This document shows, piece by piece, positions 46,766-55,612 of a stretch of DNA of 64,000 nucleotides. Every line of letters begins with the position of its first letter. Position 1 is the first letter of the stretch. The notes below the pieces were generated by a model. It did not search any database. It saw nothing but the letters and a program-made list of their open reading frames with translations, and was not told the DNA's origin. Position numbers and translations under genes: made by a program. This stretch comes from Pelagomonas calceolata (Eukaryota; Sar; Pelagophyceae; Pelagomonadales; Pelagomonadaceae). Where the stretch lies: NCBI GenBank assembly GCA_918797485.1, contig CAKKNE010000001.1, positions 2,046,001-2,110,000 on the forward strand, read 5' to 3'.

Positions 46766-46971
46766 GGAGCAAAAGCGTCTCGACGTCATAGGTGCCAAGC
46801 CGGCTGCAAGGGTAGTGGTAAGCGCAGTTGCGTGATCAACGGACACCTCCGTGCTGCGACGCTCGACGCTGGTGCGCCAACTTACTGCGCGCGCCTTCAG
46901 TCGGCGATTTTAGCTAGTCTAGTTGGTCAAAGCAAGCAAGCCGCCGCGGCGTGCGCATCGGTGCGCCGGCC

Positions 46972-47511
46972 ATGATTCTGTTGGGATTCATACACGACCT
47001 CGCCAACGGCAAATACGTTGATTCGCCGAGAGACGCGAATCAGCTCGCGCGGTTCGCGGCCGTCTGCAAGGAGGCCGCTTATCTGTCAGCAACTGGCTGG
47101 CTAGATGATAGGTTTGTGGAGCACCCCTCGCTCGACGGCGTCTGGTTCCGGGATTTCACGAGGGAAACACTCGAGGAATTCGCCGTTCTTGAAACGACGT
47201 ACGAAGACCGCGAGTTTATGACTGAATACTTGAAACAATTCGTTAAGGCTCTTCAGTCGTTGTGGGATTGCGATTTTGCAGAGCTCGAAGCCGACCGCAG
47301 TGAGCGCGAGTTAAAGGAGAGTATATTACGGGCTCGGGCGGCGGCCGAGGAGAGGAGAGCCCAGCGCGCGGCGGACCGGAAACGCCTTCGCGAGGAGATG
47401 CTGAGCGACGAGCATTTCCGAAAGTACCGGAAGCAGGCGGAGGAAGGCGACGCCGAGGCCGCGGCGTTCTTTGAGAGCGTTGGCTGGCCCGTCACCGAGC
47501 CCGCCGAATGA
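46972..47511 (+). CDS. unknown protein with C-terminal coiled coil
   Basis: 179 residues from ATG 46972. The first half (ILLGFIHDLANGKYVDSPRD, ARFAAVCKEAAYLSATGWLD) is helical and may be a small globular domain. The second half is a charged coiled coil (AEERRAQRAADRKRLREEML) ending in a Sel1-like turn (YRKQAEEGDAEAAAFFESVG). No family recognised and no signal peptide. Single exon. It is divergent from methyltransferase copy 2. Confidence 0.55.
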   Translation: MILLGFIHDLANGKYVDSPRDANQLARFAAVCKEAAYLSATGWLDDRFVEHPSLDGVWFRDFTRETLEEFAVLETTYEDREFMTEYLKQFVKALQSLWDCDFAELEADRSERELKESILRARAAAEERRAQRAADRKRLREEMLSDEHFRKYRKQAEEGDAEAAAFFESVGWPVTEPAE

Positions 47512-47564
47512 GCGCGCGGCCCGGCTGTCTAGTATGTAATGATGTTTTGTGCCAGTGATTCAGA

Positions 47565-47600
47565 TTCTCGGTCGCGTCGCGTCGATGGCGTATAGGGGGT
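47565..47600. repeat. introner-like fragment in spacer
   Basis: TCGCGTCGCGTCGATGGCGT lies between the stops of two convergent genes, outside any intron I can place. Confidence 0.45.
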
Positions 47601-47608
47601 TCTCAACC

Positions 47609-48821
47609 TCAACTTACCCCAAACAAAACCCCCAAGACAAAAACAAAAAAGCAGCCACCAGCAGAAGTCCGCGCCGCCCCGTCGCTATCCTTCCTCGTAA
47701 TGCACTTGCAGTCGTCGCACGCATCTAGGTCCGGCTGATTTGGGTCCGGTTGCTGACAAAAACCGTGATTTTGGCACCTCCGCCCGTCGTAGGGGCCGCC
47801 GTTGCAGACTCGCCCCTCCGGGTCGGGCGTCGGCGCCGGCGTCTTCTCGGGCTCGCACGCTCCGAGCGCCCCGGGGTCCTCGGCACGGACGCCGCGCAGG
47901 ACGCCGCCTGCGCGCGTACGCGACGCCGTGAGGCCGCGTCGATGGCGTTTGGGGGTATTTCTCTCGTCGGAGGCGTGGCCGTAGGCTCCGCGCCACGGGC
48001 GCCGGCGCAAAGTCACCGCGACAGAGAACAAACAAAGGAAGGGAAACGCAGGACACGGCAAAACACAGTCGTTCGACTGGCACGGGGAGGTGTGAAACGC
48101 CCGGTCCACGGTCGCGAGCGTGCACCAGCCGAGGTCCTGGTCGAAGGCCGAGGCGCCGTAGAACATGCGGTCGATGGTCTCGGCGTTGTCGACGCGCCAG
48201 TCACCTGCGCGGGTCCGAGATCGCGGCGATGGCGTGCTGGTGGGTATTTTTCTCAGCTCGGACTGTCGCGGCGATGGCGTGCTGGTCACGCGCCAATGTC
48301 CTCGTCGAAGGAGAATTGCGTCGATAGCGTATAGGTGACGAAAGTCCGATTGCAGCGATGGCGTGCTCGTAACCAAGTCCAAAAACAAAAAGGACGCCGC
48401 AAAACACCGATGTCTTGGTTGAACACCTCCGCGTAGCAGAACATGCACTCAAAGTCCTTGACCTTGCGGACGTCCCAGGCGCCTGCGCGGGTTCGGCTCC
48501 CGGCGGCGCAGAGGACTCGGACGCGGCGAAAGCACCGATCGGTTGATCGAAGTCGATGGCGTACCAGAACATGCGGTTCATCGACGTGACGCTCGACGTG
48601 TTCCACGCGCCGATGTCCTCGTTGAAGTCAGTCGAAAAATGAAACAATTTCTCCATGTCGACCACGTCCGCGGTGTCCCACGAAGAAATGTGGCCGTACG
48701 TCGCCTCGGCGGCGGCGGGATCGGACTCCCACAATTCCACGGCGGCTTTGATCGTGTTGTCGTCCATCGCGCGGCCGCCGCCGACGAGCCCGGCGGCGAG
48801 CACTGCAGCGCAAAGTCGCAT
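47609..48821 (-). CDS. BspA-like (DUF285 repeat) secreted protein
   Basis: Signal peptide MRLCAAVLAAGLVGGGRAM, then repeats of the DUF285/BspA type: TDFNEDIGAWNTSSVTSMNR, MFWYAIDFDQPIGAWDVRKV, MFCYAEVFNQDIGDW, MFYGASAFDQDLGW. A Cys-rich EGF-like tail (CNGGPYDGRRCQNHGFCQQP, CDDCKC) and a hydrophobic C-terminus (GGCFFVFVLGVLFGVS, possibly a GPI or membrane signal) follow. Cell-surface protein, perhaps adhesive. Introns 48535-48483 (53 nt), 48407-48205 and 48066-47908 all join in phase and all are introner-like. Stop at 47609. Confidence 0.8.
47908..48066 (-). repeat. full-length introner in the BspA-like gene (159 nt)
   Basis: Starts GTGTTTTGCCGTGTCC. Then TTGCGCCGGCGCCC, CGGAGCCTAC, GAGAGAAATACCCCC, AACGCCATCGACGCGG and GCGTCGCGTACGCGCGCAG. 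These blocks occur in the same order in the intron at 59326-59493. Confidence 0.93.
48205..48407 (-). repeat. composite introner intron (203 nt) with coding-like remnant
   Basis: Starts GTGTTTTGCGGCGTCC and ends GGACCCGCGCAG. Holds three cores (CACGCCATCGCTGC, CACGCCATCGCCGCG twice). Between them FSFDEDIGA is encoded, a BspA-type phrase. Confidence 0.75.
48483..48535 (-). repeat. shortest clear introner-type intron (53 nt)
   Basis: GTGCTTTCGCCGCGTCC to GAACCCGCGCAG, in phase between DQPIG and AWDVRK. The start matches the introner 5' end but the CCATCGACG core is lost. Confidence 0.75.
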
Positions 48822-48987
48822 GGTTGAGGCACCTCCTGGGCTGCGTCGCGCCGACGGCGTGCGGGCGGACGTGCCGAGGCCGGGGGCAGCTTTTTGCGAC
48901 CGGTTCGCTCGCAGGGGCTGCTGCACAGCGTTGTACGTTGTGCACATAATGCGCCGGTCAAATCTAGAGTGTAACTACTGGCACACA
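48822..48987. other. 5' flank of the BspA-like gene
   Basis: Nothing recognised; ends at the AT-rich tail of the LINE fragment. Confidence 0.4.
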
Positions 48988-49400
48988 TAAATAAAATAAA
49001 TTAATGAATTAATTAATTAAGGAAGACCTAAAAAAAGGAACAAGCTCCTAAGAGCCTTCTCCGTGCTCGGTCAGGATGCCCAACCGGAGCTTCGAAATAG
49101 CAATAAGGTATCTATACACAGTATTCTCAGTCTCATGAGGTAAGTCGTCACTCATTAAGAAGTCGCAATGACCTTCGGGGCTCAAACCACGCGCGATAGG
49201 GTGCAACTCGTATAATCGTTCAAGGAACGTGCGGCGTTCTTTCGTAAAAGCCGGGCATTCGAATAGGGTATGTTGAATCGTTTCCGACTCGCGGGATTCG
49301 CAACAGGGACATTGCGCGTTACGGACAAGCTTCATTCGGGAGCTCGAGCTCCGGAGATCGAGAGACAGTGAGACTCAAATAATAACGCGCGTGGCGCCCG
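48988..49400 (-). mobile_element. 5'-truncated LINE (non-LTR retrotransposon) 3' end
   Basis: Minus-strand frame 49335-49048 ends in the cysteine-histidine module found at the C-terminus of many LINE ORF2 proteins: RMKLVRNAQCPCCESRES, then IQHTLFECPAFTKERRTFL. A short 3' UTR and a tail of TTAATTAATTAATTCATTAA type follow (49020-48988), as LINE tails do. No reverse transcriptase domain is present here, so this is a dead 5'-truncated insertion. Its 5' edge (about 49400 or further) is unclear. Confidence 0.7.
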
Positions 49401-49608
49401 GCCGCGTCCCCTCCGGGTAGGGCCGATGCGCCCCCATCGCGGGCCTGGGATTCCGGCGTCCGACCTGCTCCCCCCTCGCCGCCGTCGCCTCCGGGCCAAC
49501 ACTCGGGGCGACGGCGTACGTGGGCGGGGGCGCCCGGGGCGGGCATGCGGTCACGCAGACCCTAGCTCGAAGCAGAACAAAGCCAAAAAAGAGAATACTA
49601 CTACAAAA
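49401..49608. other. spacer between LINE fragment and fucosyltransferase-like copy 2
   Basis: GC-rich, no supported gene; may include the LINE 5' edge. Confidence 0.35.
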
Positions 49609-51250
49609 CTACACGACAGAAGAAGCAGAAGAAGAAGGCGCTCCATCGACGAACTCGAACGGCGGCACGCGCCCCAGCCTCCCAATCATTGCCACCAGCC
49701 CGGCCTGCGTGGAAACCAAATTTCGGGCGCCCCGCCGTACGTGCGGCAGCAACGCCGAGCCCGACGCGGCCGATGGTCGTGCCGGCCGTGCCGACGAACA
49801 CGTCGGCGGCCGCGAGGAGCTCGAGGTCCGCGAGGAACGTGACGAGCGCGTGGCGCGCGTCGAGGTCCGCCCGGTTCTCGATGAAGGCCGCCGGTGCGCG
49901 GCGCCCGAGCGTCGCGTTCTCGGCGCCGCCGAGGCGGTGCCTGTCGAAGGCGAGGGCCTCGACGGCGAACCCGGGCAGCAGCCGGCGGAGCTCGCCTGCG
50001 CGCGGAAAGGGGCGCGTCGACGGCTCGCGCGGGGCGTCCGGAAGGGAGCGAGGAGGACGACCGCGGGACAAGCCGGCGCAACGTCACCGCGACGGAGAAC
50101 GGGTCGAAGAGGACCGCGGAAGGGAAAACAACAAAAACAAGGGACGCGGCACAACGCCGACGACGGTCGGCGAGTCCGTCGCCACCGCGACACGTTGGAC
50201 GCCGTACGTCCGGCGCATCCGTCGGAGAGCCGCGGCGTACGCGCCGGCGGGGTAGCACGCGCGCAGCGTCGGGTCGCCCTCGTCGCCGAACCGCTCGCAC
50301 GCGTCGCCGCGTCGCACGTGCACGCCCGCGGTGAGGCCTCGCCCGGCGGCGCGCCGCAGGGGACCGAGGAGCTGGTCCCGCGCCGTCGCGGCGCAGGGGC
50401 CCGCGCCCGCGAGCCGGTGCCGCACGCCCGCGGCGAGCCGCCAGAGGCCGGGCGGCAGGTCGACGTCGTTCTCTACCGTGCCTCGCGGCGGATCGACGAC
50501 GCCGGCGCAGGCCGGCGGCGCGAACCAGTCGTCCTGGGTCGCGCCGCATCCCCCGCGAGGCAGGAAGCGCCAGGCCGCGAGCTCGGGGCGCGTGTGCTGG
50601 AACGGCCTGCGCGGGAGTCGCGTCGATGGTGCAGGGGAGGAGCCGCTCACGGACGCCGGACGCCGGACGGCGCCGCCCAGCAGCGGCGGATGCCGTCGCG
50701 CTCCTTCTTGGCGGTGGCCTGTGCGCGGACGTGTCTCGCCGTCCGCCCTAGTACAACATCCCGGGGCCGACTCCCACGGGAGGGCGCGGGACGGCCGCCC
50801 GCGACGGACGTCGCGCCGGACACGCGTCAAGAAGGAGGCCGGCGCGTCACCAGTAATCGGGCTGCCGCTGCACACGGTGGCTCCCAAATCACGGGCGACG
50901 CGGCACGCGCGGGCCAGGATCGACGGCGTTGATTGAAAAGGGACGCGGCGCCAGGCGACGCCATAGTAGAAGAACTTGCCGAGCGACAGGTCGGGGCGCG
51001 GCGCCGCGCGAGTCGGCGGCCGGGCGCAGACGCGCGCGCGCACCGCCGCGTCCCGGAGCCGCGTCTGCGTCGCGTTCGTCGCGAACGAGTAGGCGTCCGG
51101 GTAGTAGCTCGTGCCGCAGCGCAGCGCCGCGAGGCCCGCGTGGGCCGTTTCCGGGCACGCGTCCGCGGCGACGGCGCAGGCCGCGCTGCGTGGCCCGCCT
51201 TCCCACGCTGCGGCGAGGGCGCCGAGCGACGCGACCAGAGCGGCGCGCAT
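49609..51250 (-). CDS. fucosyltransferase-like enzyme, copy 2
   Basis: Signal peptide MRAALVASLGALAAAWEGG from ATG 51250. Motifs as in copy 1: KFFYYGVAW/PFQHTRPELAAWRFLP, TAGVHVRRGDACERFG, VQRVAVATDSPTVVG/ELRRLL, ADVFVGTAGTTIGR and AMIGRLGRVPPFEFVDGAP near the C-terminus. Three introns fit by alignment with copy 1: 50951-50607 (GC donor), 50157-49996 (GC donor) and 49765-49705 (61 nt). Removal of the last restores the exact spacing between SRL-type and PPF motifs seen in copy 1. Sits among other secretory glycosyltransferases. Acceptor specificity unknown. Confidence 0.75.
49996..50157 (-). repeat. introner copy with GC donor (162 nt)
   Basis: Starts GCGTTGTGCCGCGTCC and shares TCTCCGTCGCGGTGAC and TTGCGCCGGC with the intron at 48066-47908. 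The GC of the donor is repeated after the acceptor (GCAG, GC). Confidence 0.8.
50607..50951 (-). repeat. long intron with introner ends (345 nt)
   Basis: Starts GCGCCGCGTCCCTTTTC and ends GACTCCCGCGCAG. A diverged core (CACCATCGACGCGACTCC) lies just before the acceptor; the middle has no clear repeat. Confidence 0.6.
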
Positions 51251-51536
51251 GGCGCCTCGACTGCCAATGAGCTCTTGGCGCTGCCCAACCGAGCCAGCCC
51301 GAGCTCGCTGCGCTGCCCGAGCACTGATCTCGCGTGCAGCCGCACCGACTCGTGGGCGAGTGCAGCGAGCAATTGCGGGCAGACCGCGGCGCCGCATTTC
51401 CGCCGGCAGCCGGGTTTTTCGGCGCTCGGGATCCGTGCTAGAGGGGCCAGCTCAATAAGCGGCTCTCTCTCTCTCTCTCCCGCACTGCATGAAGCGCTTT
51501 AGGATAGTAATAGTGCGTACTGTGTCTAAAACAACG
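51251..51536. other. promoter region of fucosyltransferase-like copy 2
   Basis: Includes CCCGAGCTCGCTGCGCTGCC (shared with the flank of copy 3 near 57515-57535) and a short CT microsatellite (51465-51480). Confidence 0.6.
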
Positions 51537-52610
51537 TTAAGAAGCAGGCGCCGCGTTGAGCGCCGCGAGCGCATCCACCAGACTCGGCCGGTCCTCGGGC
51601 GCTTCGCTCCGCATGCGCGCGATGAGCTCCTCCAGCCGCCGCTTCGCCGCCGACGACGGGAACCGACCCTCCTGCAGGATTAATGGCAGCGCCCACGTCC
51701 GCGTCGCCAGGTCGAAGACGTGCGTGCGCGCGTCCACCCCGACGCACGTCGCCCGGCGGCACCAGCCCCGCGTCTCTCGCGCGCCCGCTTCGAAGCCGCG
51801 AATACAGTCGCGGAGCGCGCACCGCTCCATGTCGGACGTCCGCACGCAATCGTCGTCCCGGGAACAGTTCCTCCCCGGCGCCCCGGGGCCGTGGGTCCTC
51901 CGGGCGGCGTCTTTGGGCCGCCGGAGCGCCCAGTCCAGGGTCGCGGCGACGGGCGCGCCTGGGCGCGACTCCGGCGCGTCGATGGCGAAGACCTCGCCCG
52001 CGTCGTTTAGCGTGAACTGCGAGCCGTGCAGGTCCTCCATGTGGTAGCCTGCATCCGTAAACGACCGGAAGCACTCGAGGAGCGCCCGCGCCGCCTCGAC
52101 GGGCGCGTCTTGGCACCGCTTCAACCAAAGCGGCGACGGACGGCCCGACGGAGCGCCGCGGGTCCCGCGCCGCACCAGCGACGCGTCCACGCGCTGCACG
52201 ACGTAGTACACCCTCTCCTGGTCGATCCAGCCGCCGTACAGCGCGGGCACGCCCCGGCGCCCGCGGGCGACCTCGAGGTACAGCACCTCCGCGCGCACGG
52301 CGCGCTCGCCGCGGTGGTTCAAGGCCTGTTTGTGGAGCGCCCCGTGCGCGCGCGTCTTCACGAGCAGCTCCGGCCGGTCCACGACTTCGATCACCCTCTT
52401 GTAGGCGCCAGCGCCCAAGGTTTGGTTGAGGTCGCGCGCGAGCGAAGCCGTGAGCGTCCAGTGCCTCGGCGGCGGGGCACCCCGGAACCAGGCGGCCGCG
52501 GCCGTGGCGCGCGCGACGGCCGCGTCCGTCAGAGATACGGGCTCCGGGATCTCCCCGGGACACTCGCGGCCCGCCGCGAGGGCGTACAAAAGCAGCGGTG
52601 CTGCTTTCAT
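51537..52610 (-). CDS. secreted protein-kinase-like protein (FAM69/DIPK-like), copy 2
   Basis: 357 residues, signal peptide MKAAPLLLYALAAGRECPG. A glycine-rich-loop-like GAGAYKRVIEVVDRPELLVK precedes EVLYLEVARGRRGVPALYGG. The catalytic-loop equivalent is AGYHMEDLHGSQFTLNDAGE and the DFG equivalent FAIDAPE. The Cys insert (CSRDDDCVRTSDMERCALRD) and C-lobe (APEDRPSLVDALAAL) match copy 1. The conserved acidic residue in MED and the Asp in AID could serve catalysis and metal binding. The HRD histidine is absent, as in FAM-type secreted kinases. Single exon. Confidence 0.75.
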   Translation of the reverse strand: MKAAPLLLYALAAGRECPGEIPEPVSLTDAAVARATAAAAWFRGAPPPRHWTLTASLARDLNQTLGAGAYKRVIEVVDRPELLVKTRAHGALHKQALNHRGERAVRAEVLYLEVARGRRGVPALYGGWIDQERVYYVVQRVDASLVRRGTRGAPSGRPSPLWLKRCQDAPVEAARALLECFRSFTDAGYHMEDLHGSQFTLNDAGEVFAIDAPESRPGAPVAATLDWALRRPKDAARRTHGPGAPGRNCSRDDDCVRTSDMERCALRDCIRGFEAGARETRGWCRRATCVGVDARTHVFDLATRTWALPLILQEGRFPSSAAKRRLEELIARMRSEAPEDRPSLVDALAALNAAPAS

Positions 52611-52990
52611 GCGCGCTGGTTAGGGTCTCGTCCTGCTGGTGGTGGAGACCATGCGAGCGGGTCCGGGCTGCCGGTCTGGAGCCGATTGCGTGCCTCTCTG
52701 GATAAAAATTACTGGCTTGGTGGCTAGTAGGGATGAGGCCTGCTAGTGTCTTGTAACTAGCCTGAGCCTTCAGCAGTTGATTGAAACGCCGACGAGGTGA
52801 CGCTGTTTGGAGCAACCTGACGAGCACTAAGGCTGTAGAGTCTAAGACAAAGCTAAAGATAAATCACTGGCGATCGAGCCCCGGGCCTCGTGAGCTCGCG
52901 GGTTTCTAAAAGGCCACCCCCTACTCTCTCTAGCGCGCGGGATTTCCTAAACGCGGGAGCCCTGGAAGCCGCAACCCGGATTAGGGGTCC
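52611..52990. other. spacer with GCTAG palindrome J
   Basis: 380 bp upstream of kinase copy 2, downstream of the GT15 gene. Palindrome at 52742; otherwise nothing seen. Confidence 0.45.
52742..52761. promoter_or_regulatory. GCTAG palindrome, copy J (short form)
   Basis: GCTAGTGTCTTGTAACTAGC, 132 bp upstream of ATG 52610 (minus). Confidence 0.6.
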
Positions 52991-53013
52991 CTAGTGTCTT
53001 GCAGGCTGCTGGC
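52990..53013. promoter_or_regulatory. GCTAG-like palindrome, copy K (degenerate)
   Basis: CCTAGTGTCTTGCAGG then CTGCTGGC. It overlaps the last codons and stop of the GT15 gene, unlike the other copies. Confidence 0.35.
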
Positions 53014-54087
53014 TACACACGGGGTAGCACCATTGGTCCTCGCGCTGGATCGCGACACGGGCCGCGGCGCCGCGAAGTCGCGCAGCGCGAAGACTCTCGC
53101 GGATCGGGCAGCCTCTGGCCGTCAGGTTGAAGGACAGGTCGCAGCGGTCCTGGCGCCCGCCGTGCACGTAGTCGTACTCGCCGCCGAAACAGACTAGGTC
53201 CGTCCTGCTCGCGAAGAGCGCCAGCTGGATCCACCGGAGCGGCGCGTCGCCCCAGCGGCTCGCGAAGATCTGCCCCGTCCTGCGCGGGGGGCATCGCGTC
53301 GACGGCGCATCGTCAAAAAAATTTTCACTGCGCGGGAGCCGGACGCGTCGACGGCCCGCGCGAGCGCCACGGCGCGCGGTTGCACGAACCAGGACACGTC
53401 CATAATTTCAAAGTTCGTGTAGAACATGGGCGCGGGGCAGTTTTTGTGGGCGTTCGGCGGGAAGCGGAAGAAGGCGTCCTGTATTTGTGGCACGCGCCGC
53501 GCATAGGCAGCGCCAAAAGCGGTTAAATTTCGCGCGACCCGCTGGTGGTCCATCTTGACGGCCACGTAGCCGTAGATGGCGCGCCGCCGGGCCATGACCT
53601 CGAAGGGGTCGCGCGAGTCCGCGCGGCACCGGAGCTCCGAGTCCGTGTCCAGGCGCAGCAGGTACGTCAGGTTCCGCACGTCCTCGAGCTCGAAGACGCC
53701 GGAGAACCAAAAGCGGCACATCCGGCGGTAGCCAAGGCCGAAGGTCCGCTGGCCCCGCCGGCGCGGCCTGTCCACGAAAGCCGGCGCGGGCGCCGCGAAC
53801 ACGTCGGAGACGTCCCGGGCCCGCAGGCGGAGCCCGGTCCGGCGCCGAAGCGCGGCCAGGCGCGGGCGCAGGGCGTCGCCTGCGGCGCCGCCCTCGTGGA
53901 AGACGATCACATCGTAGCGGCGCGCCCAATCGCACGTCCGCGCGAGCGTCGCGAGGTTGCGCAGCATGGCGTCGGTCGTGGCGGGGTTCGCGCCGTCCGC
54001 GAGGAGCGCGACGGCGGCGTCCGTCGCGCACGCCGGCGTCGAGAGCCAGAGCAGCCCGGCCGCCCAGACGCAGTTGCGGCGCCGCAT
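52991..54087 (-). CDS. GT15-type alpha-1,2-mannosyltransferase (KRE2/MNT1-like)
   Basis: Type II Golgi or secreted enzyme: hydrophobic start MRRRNCVWAAGLLWLSTPAC. GT15 motifs in order: FGLGYRRMCRFWFSGVFELE, TYLLRLDTDSELRC (donor/metal region), YTNFEIMDVSWFVQPRA (catalytic-nucleophile region NFEI), and after an intron GQIFASRWGDAPLRWIQLAL, RWGDAP being a family hallmark. An intron ending at 53280 lies between the last two; its donor (near 53340) is unresolved, and it has CGTCGACGCGATGCC. Transfers mannose to protein or N-glycans in fungi; this is inferred here. Stop TAG at 52991. Confidence 0.82.
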
Positions 54088-54227
54088 CGCAAACCGCAAC
54101 GATGGGGCAGATATATGGGCGACGTAGAGCTGGCCACTGGTCCTCTCAGACACTTTGCCATTTACCAAGTAAAGACCTGCCCCGGGGAGCGGCTACCAGG
54201 GCTCCCGCGCCTACGAGTCCGCGCGCA

Positions 54228-54249
54228 GCTAGCGGCCTTAGTCACTAGC
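54228..54249. promoter_or_regulatory. GCTAG palindrome, copy L
   Basis: GCTAGCGGCC then TTAGTCACTAGC. Between divergent GT15 (141 bp) and kinase copy 3 (127 bp) starts. Confidence 0.6.
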
Positions 54250-54375
54250 GCCAAAAAAAGTGATTTTTCAGTGTGATTTTTTAATTCCGGGGCAATGCGC
54301 GTCGAAAGTTTTTTGAGCGAAATGCTCGCCCCCTTCGCACCGTAGCTGCCTGCACTGCACGACACGGGACAGCTG

Positions 54376-55587
54376 ATGAGGATCCTCCTGCTGCTTGCCG
54401 GCCTGGGCAACGCGCGCGCGGGGGCCGCCGAGCCGCCGTGGGACGCGGACGACGCGCTGGCGCGCGCGTTGCGCGTCGACGACTGGATCCGCAACGCGAC
54501 GGACGGGCGGGCCGGCGCACCGCCAAACCACTGGCGCGTCACGCACCCGTCGGGGCTCGCGGCCGCGCCGGCTCCCTTTCACTTCACGGCCAACAACACC
54601 GTCAAGTTCGTTTTTGCGACCAGCATAATGATCAACGCGACCGCGCGCGCCGTCGTCGTCAAGTCGACCAAGTCCCTGGAAAAAAAGTACGCCAGCGGCC
54701 TGCGGCGCGAGGCGCTGTACCTGGAGTACCTGCGGGGCCAGCCCGGCATCCCCCTCCTCCACGGCGGCTATTTCGTGAAGGGGACGCTGCATCTGGTCGT
54801 CGAGCGGTGCGGCCGGCAAATCGGGGACGACGATCACAGCCTCTACCGCGACTACGAGGCGCTGGCCGCGTCGCGCCCCCGGGCCGTCGCGCGCGCCTGG
54901 ATTGAGCTCTTCCGGTCCGTCGAGGGGCGCGGCGGCTTCTTCCTGCGGGACTTCAAGCCGTCGCAGTTCACGTGCGGGGCGGACGCGCGCGGCGCGCCCG
55001 CGCTCTGGCTCGTGGACGGGCCGAACCCGAGCGTGGGGCCGCTCGCGGCCGCCCTGCGCGCGCGCCACGCGCCCGCGCGCATGACGACGCACCATCGCGA
55101 CCGATCGCACGTGCACGACCTCGGCCGCCGCGCGTGGCTGCTGCCCCGGCTCGGCGACCTCGCCGCGGCCGGGGGGGACTCACAAACCGCGTCCCTCCTG
55201 AGGGACGCCGTGCGCCGATGCACGCGCGAGCCGTACCCGACCTACGGCGACCTCCTCGCGCTCCTCGACTCCGACCCGGATGCCTCCGCGTCGCCGAGGA
55301 GAGGGACGTCGAGCCGGGGGGCGCATGCAGAACTGCCTGTCTACTCTTTCAAGCCGTGCGTAGAAGCCGTGCGTACCCGCAGTACTGTAGGTGCTAGCTC
55401 GGTAAAACCCGCGGGAGGCTCGTCCTCCGTGCGCACGCTGCCCCAGCGGATCGCAATTGCGACGGCTTGGGGGCGGCCGTCGCGCCGGAAAACCCCCGTT
55501 TTACTAGGTGAAGTCCGGGTTCCCGCCCACGAGCCGGAGGCCGTCGATCTTGATCCGGGCGTACTCGCGCGCCGTTTTTTTGGCTAA
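54376..55587 (+). CDS. secreted protein-kinase-like protein (FAM69/DIPK-like), copy 3
   Basis: Signal peptide MRILLLLAGLGNARAGA. Kinase-like core: ARAVVVKSTKSLEKKY (candidate ATP-site lysines), EALYLEYLRGQPGIPLLHGG, LHLVVERCGRQIGDDD, FFLRDFKPSQFTCG (catalytic loop, RD present), LWLVDGPNPS (DFG equivalent) and YPTYGDLLALLDSDPDA. The Cys insert of copies 1 and 2 is missing, so it is the shortest core. The last 110 residues are Ser/Arg/Pro-rich and overlap DNA that looks better coded on the other strand, so the real C-terminus may be earlier. ATG 54376. Confidence 0.72.
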   Translation: MRILLLLAGLGNARAGAAEPPWDADDALARALRVDDWIRNATDGRAGAPPNHWRVTHPSGLAAAPAPFHFTANNTVKFVFATSIMINATARAVVVKSTKSLEKKYASGLRREALYLEYLRGQPGIPLLHGGYFVKGTLHLVVERCGRQIGDDDHSLYRDYEALAASRPRAVARAWIELFRSVEGRGGFFLRDFKPSQFTCGADARGAPALWLVDGPNPSVGPLAAALRARHAPARMTTHHRDRSHVHDLGRRAWLLPRLGDLAAAGGDSQTASLLRDAVRRCTREPYPTYGDLLALLDSDPDASASPRRGTSSRGAHAELPVYSFKPCVEAVRTRSTVGASSVKPAGGSSSVRTLPQRIAIATAWGRPSRRKTPVLLGEVRVPAHEPEAVDLDPGVLARRFFG

Positions 55588-55612
55588 TTGCTCCTCTAAA
55601 TCGGTTTTTTTA

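Noticed and set aside
51465-51480. CT dinucleotide run
   Set aside because: Short microsatellite with no evident role.
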